From an uncultured Clostridia bacterium (GTDB lineage: Bacteria > Bacillota > Clostridia > TANB77 > CAG-508): 5,764 bases of DNA. A program made the translations under genes and the position numbers. The stretch covers positions 1 through 5,764 of the forward strand of contig CANQES010000085.1 in assembly GCA_947595555.1 (NCBI GenBank), read 5' to 3'. Shown here one piece after another: positions 5,298-5,764 of the stretch. Each line of letters starts with the position of its first letter. Position 1 is the stretch's first letter. Under the pieces are notes generated by a model that was not told where the DNA came from, made no database searches, and was given only the letters and a program-made list of their open reading frames with translations.

Positions 5298-5311
5298 GGC
5301 TCCTTCTTCTA
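5269..5311 (-). terminator. Coding inverted repeat / terminator hairpin at the convergent gene ends
   Basis: Left arm 5269-5283 and right arm 5297-5311 are 15 bases each and pair at 14 positions (T-T mismatch at 5279/5301), around a 13-base loop that contains parts of both stop codons. On the minus strand the hairpin is followed by TTTTCC, so it can terminate the phosphoglucomutase transcript. On the plus strand no U-tract follows directly. Confidence 0.65.
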
Positions 5312-5764
5312 CTATCTTCAACATAGCATTTTTTAATTCTTCTATTTTTTGATTTGATATGTCTTCATTTTCTGCTTTTATTCCCATATACAGTTTAATT
5401 TTAGGTTCTGTTCCAGAAGGTCTGATACAACACCAAGCATCATTTTCTAGTTCATAATATAATACATTAGATTTTGGTAAATTAGTTTTTGTAATGTCTC
5501 CTGTTTTTAGGTTTTTGACTATATCCTTTTCTACATCTTTAAATGTTAATACTTCATAGTTTCCTATTTTTGTTATATCAGTATTCCTCATTTTTGTCAT
5601 CATATTTTTAATTTCTTCTGCTCCTTGTACTCCCTCTCTTACAATGGATACTTGTGCTTCTTTATAATATCCATATTTTTCATATATATCAATCATGGCA
5701 TCCCATAACGTTTTTCCTTGTGCTTGATAATAGCATGCCGCTTCGCAAAGAGCCATAACTGCTG
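5292..5764 (-). CDS. pgcA: Phosphoglucomutase / phosphosugar mutase, C-terminal part (gene continues past the window)
   Basis: About 157 codons of the 3' end are visible and no start is in the window; the methionine codon at 5754-5756 is internal, since the frame stays open to the window edge. The fragment includes ALCEAACYYQAQGKTLWDAM and, near its end, the phosphate-binding loop RPSGTEPKIK (about 5423-5394) of domain IV of the alpha-D-phosphohexomutase superfamily. These enzymes interconvert glucose-1-phosphate and glucose-6-phosphate in the cytoplasm, feeding UDP-glucose, glycolipid and wall-polymer synthesis. The KYGYYKEAQVSI segment is typical of the long PgcA type (around 570-580 aa), so roughly 400 residues lie outside. 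A phosphopentomutase/phosphomannomutase relative is the main alternative. The gene ends at a TAA (5292-5294) that overlaps the last codons of the ttcA-family gene. Confidence 0.85.
   Translation of the reverse strand, partial: AVMALCEAACYYQAQGKTLWDAMIDIYEKYGYYKEAQVSIVREGVQGAEEIKNMMTKMRNTDITKIGNYEVLTFKDVEKDIVKNLKTGDITKTNLPKSNVLYYELENDAWCCIRPSGTEPKIKLYMGIKAENEDISNQKIEELKNAMLKIVEEGAL

Noticed and set aside
1..5764. CRISPR array, tRNA genes, insertion-sequence ends
   Set aside because: No regularly spaced direct repeats, no cloverleaf-like segments and no transposase coding were found on reading both strands.

Overview
The window is strongly AT-rich and uses the standard code. Starts are preceded by GGAGG-type ribosome sites, promoters are classical TTGACA/TATAAT type, and hairpin/U-tract terminators are easy to see. 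The gene content (a clostridial-type ECF sigma factor with a one-pass membrane partner carrying PepSY/YcdB-like repeats, MgtE, a TtcA-family PP-loop protein and a PgcA-type phosphoglucomutase) points to a low-GC Firmicute, most likely an uncultured gut-type member of Clostridia. No species can be named from the sequence.

Left part (1-1240, plus strand): a decaying accessory patch. It holds the C-terminal part of a Bro-N / phage-antirepressor-like protein broken by a one-base frameshift near 105-111. Next is a small gene (648-985) with its own extended -10 promoter and a single BspA-type leucine-rich repeat, also broken by a frameshift in an A/G-rich run, and ending at a 13-bp-stem terminator. 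After it lies a roughly 22-codon piece at 1145-1210 that resembles the C-terminal region of DinD and runs straight into a second terminator-like hairpin. None of the three looks functional as written.

Middle part (1286-4376, minus strand): mgtE (Mg2+ channel/transporter, complete) with its own sigma-A-type promoter and a leader too short for an M-box riboswitch. Upstream of it is a tightly coupled two-gene operon: an ECF sigma factor (169 aa) followed after one base by a membrane-anchored probable anti-sigma or sensor protein (376 aa) whose ribosome site lies inside the last sigma codons. A hairpin terminator begins directly at the stop codon of the second gene, and its U-tract abuts the mgtE -35 box. 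The sigma gene has both a sigma-A-like promoter and a TGTAAC-type ECF -35 motif, suggesting autoregulation.

Right part (4377-5764): a divergent promoter region, then ttcA-family on the plus strand, which converges tail-to-tail on a minus-strand phosphoglucomutase (pgcA-like, C-terminal part only; the gene continues beyond the window). Their stop codons overlap within 6 bp. The two 3' ends form a 15-bp inverted repeat with one mismatch, so both proteins end with a similar EEGA peptide and the hairpin can serve as the pgcA terminator.

No tRNA, rRNA, CRISPR array or complete mobile element was seen. The most system-like feature is the sigma / membrane-partner pair. The most unusual DNA features are the coding inverted repeat at 5269-5311 and the cluster of broken genes at the left end.
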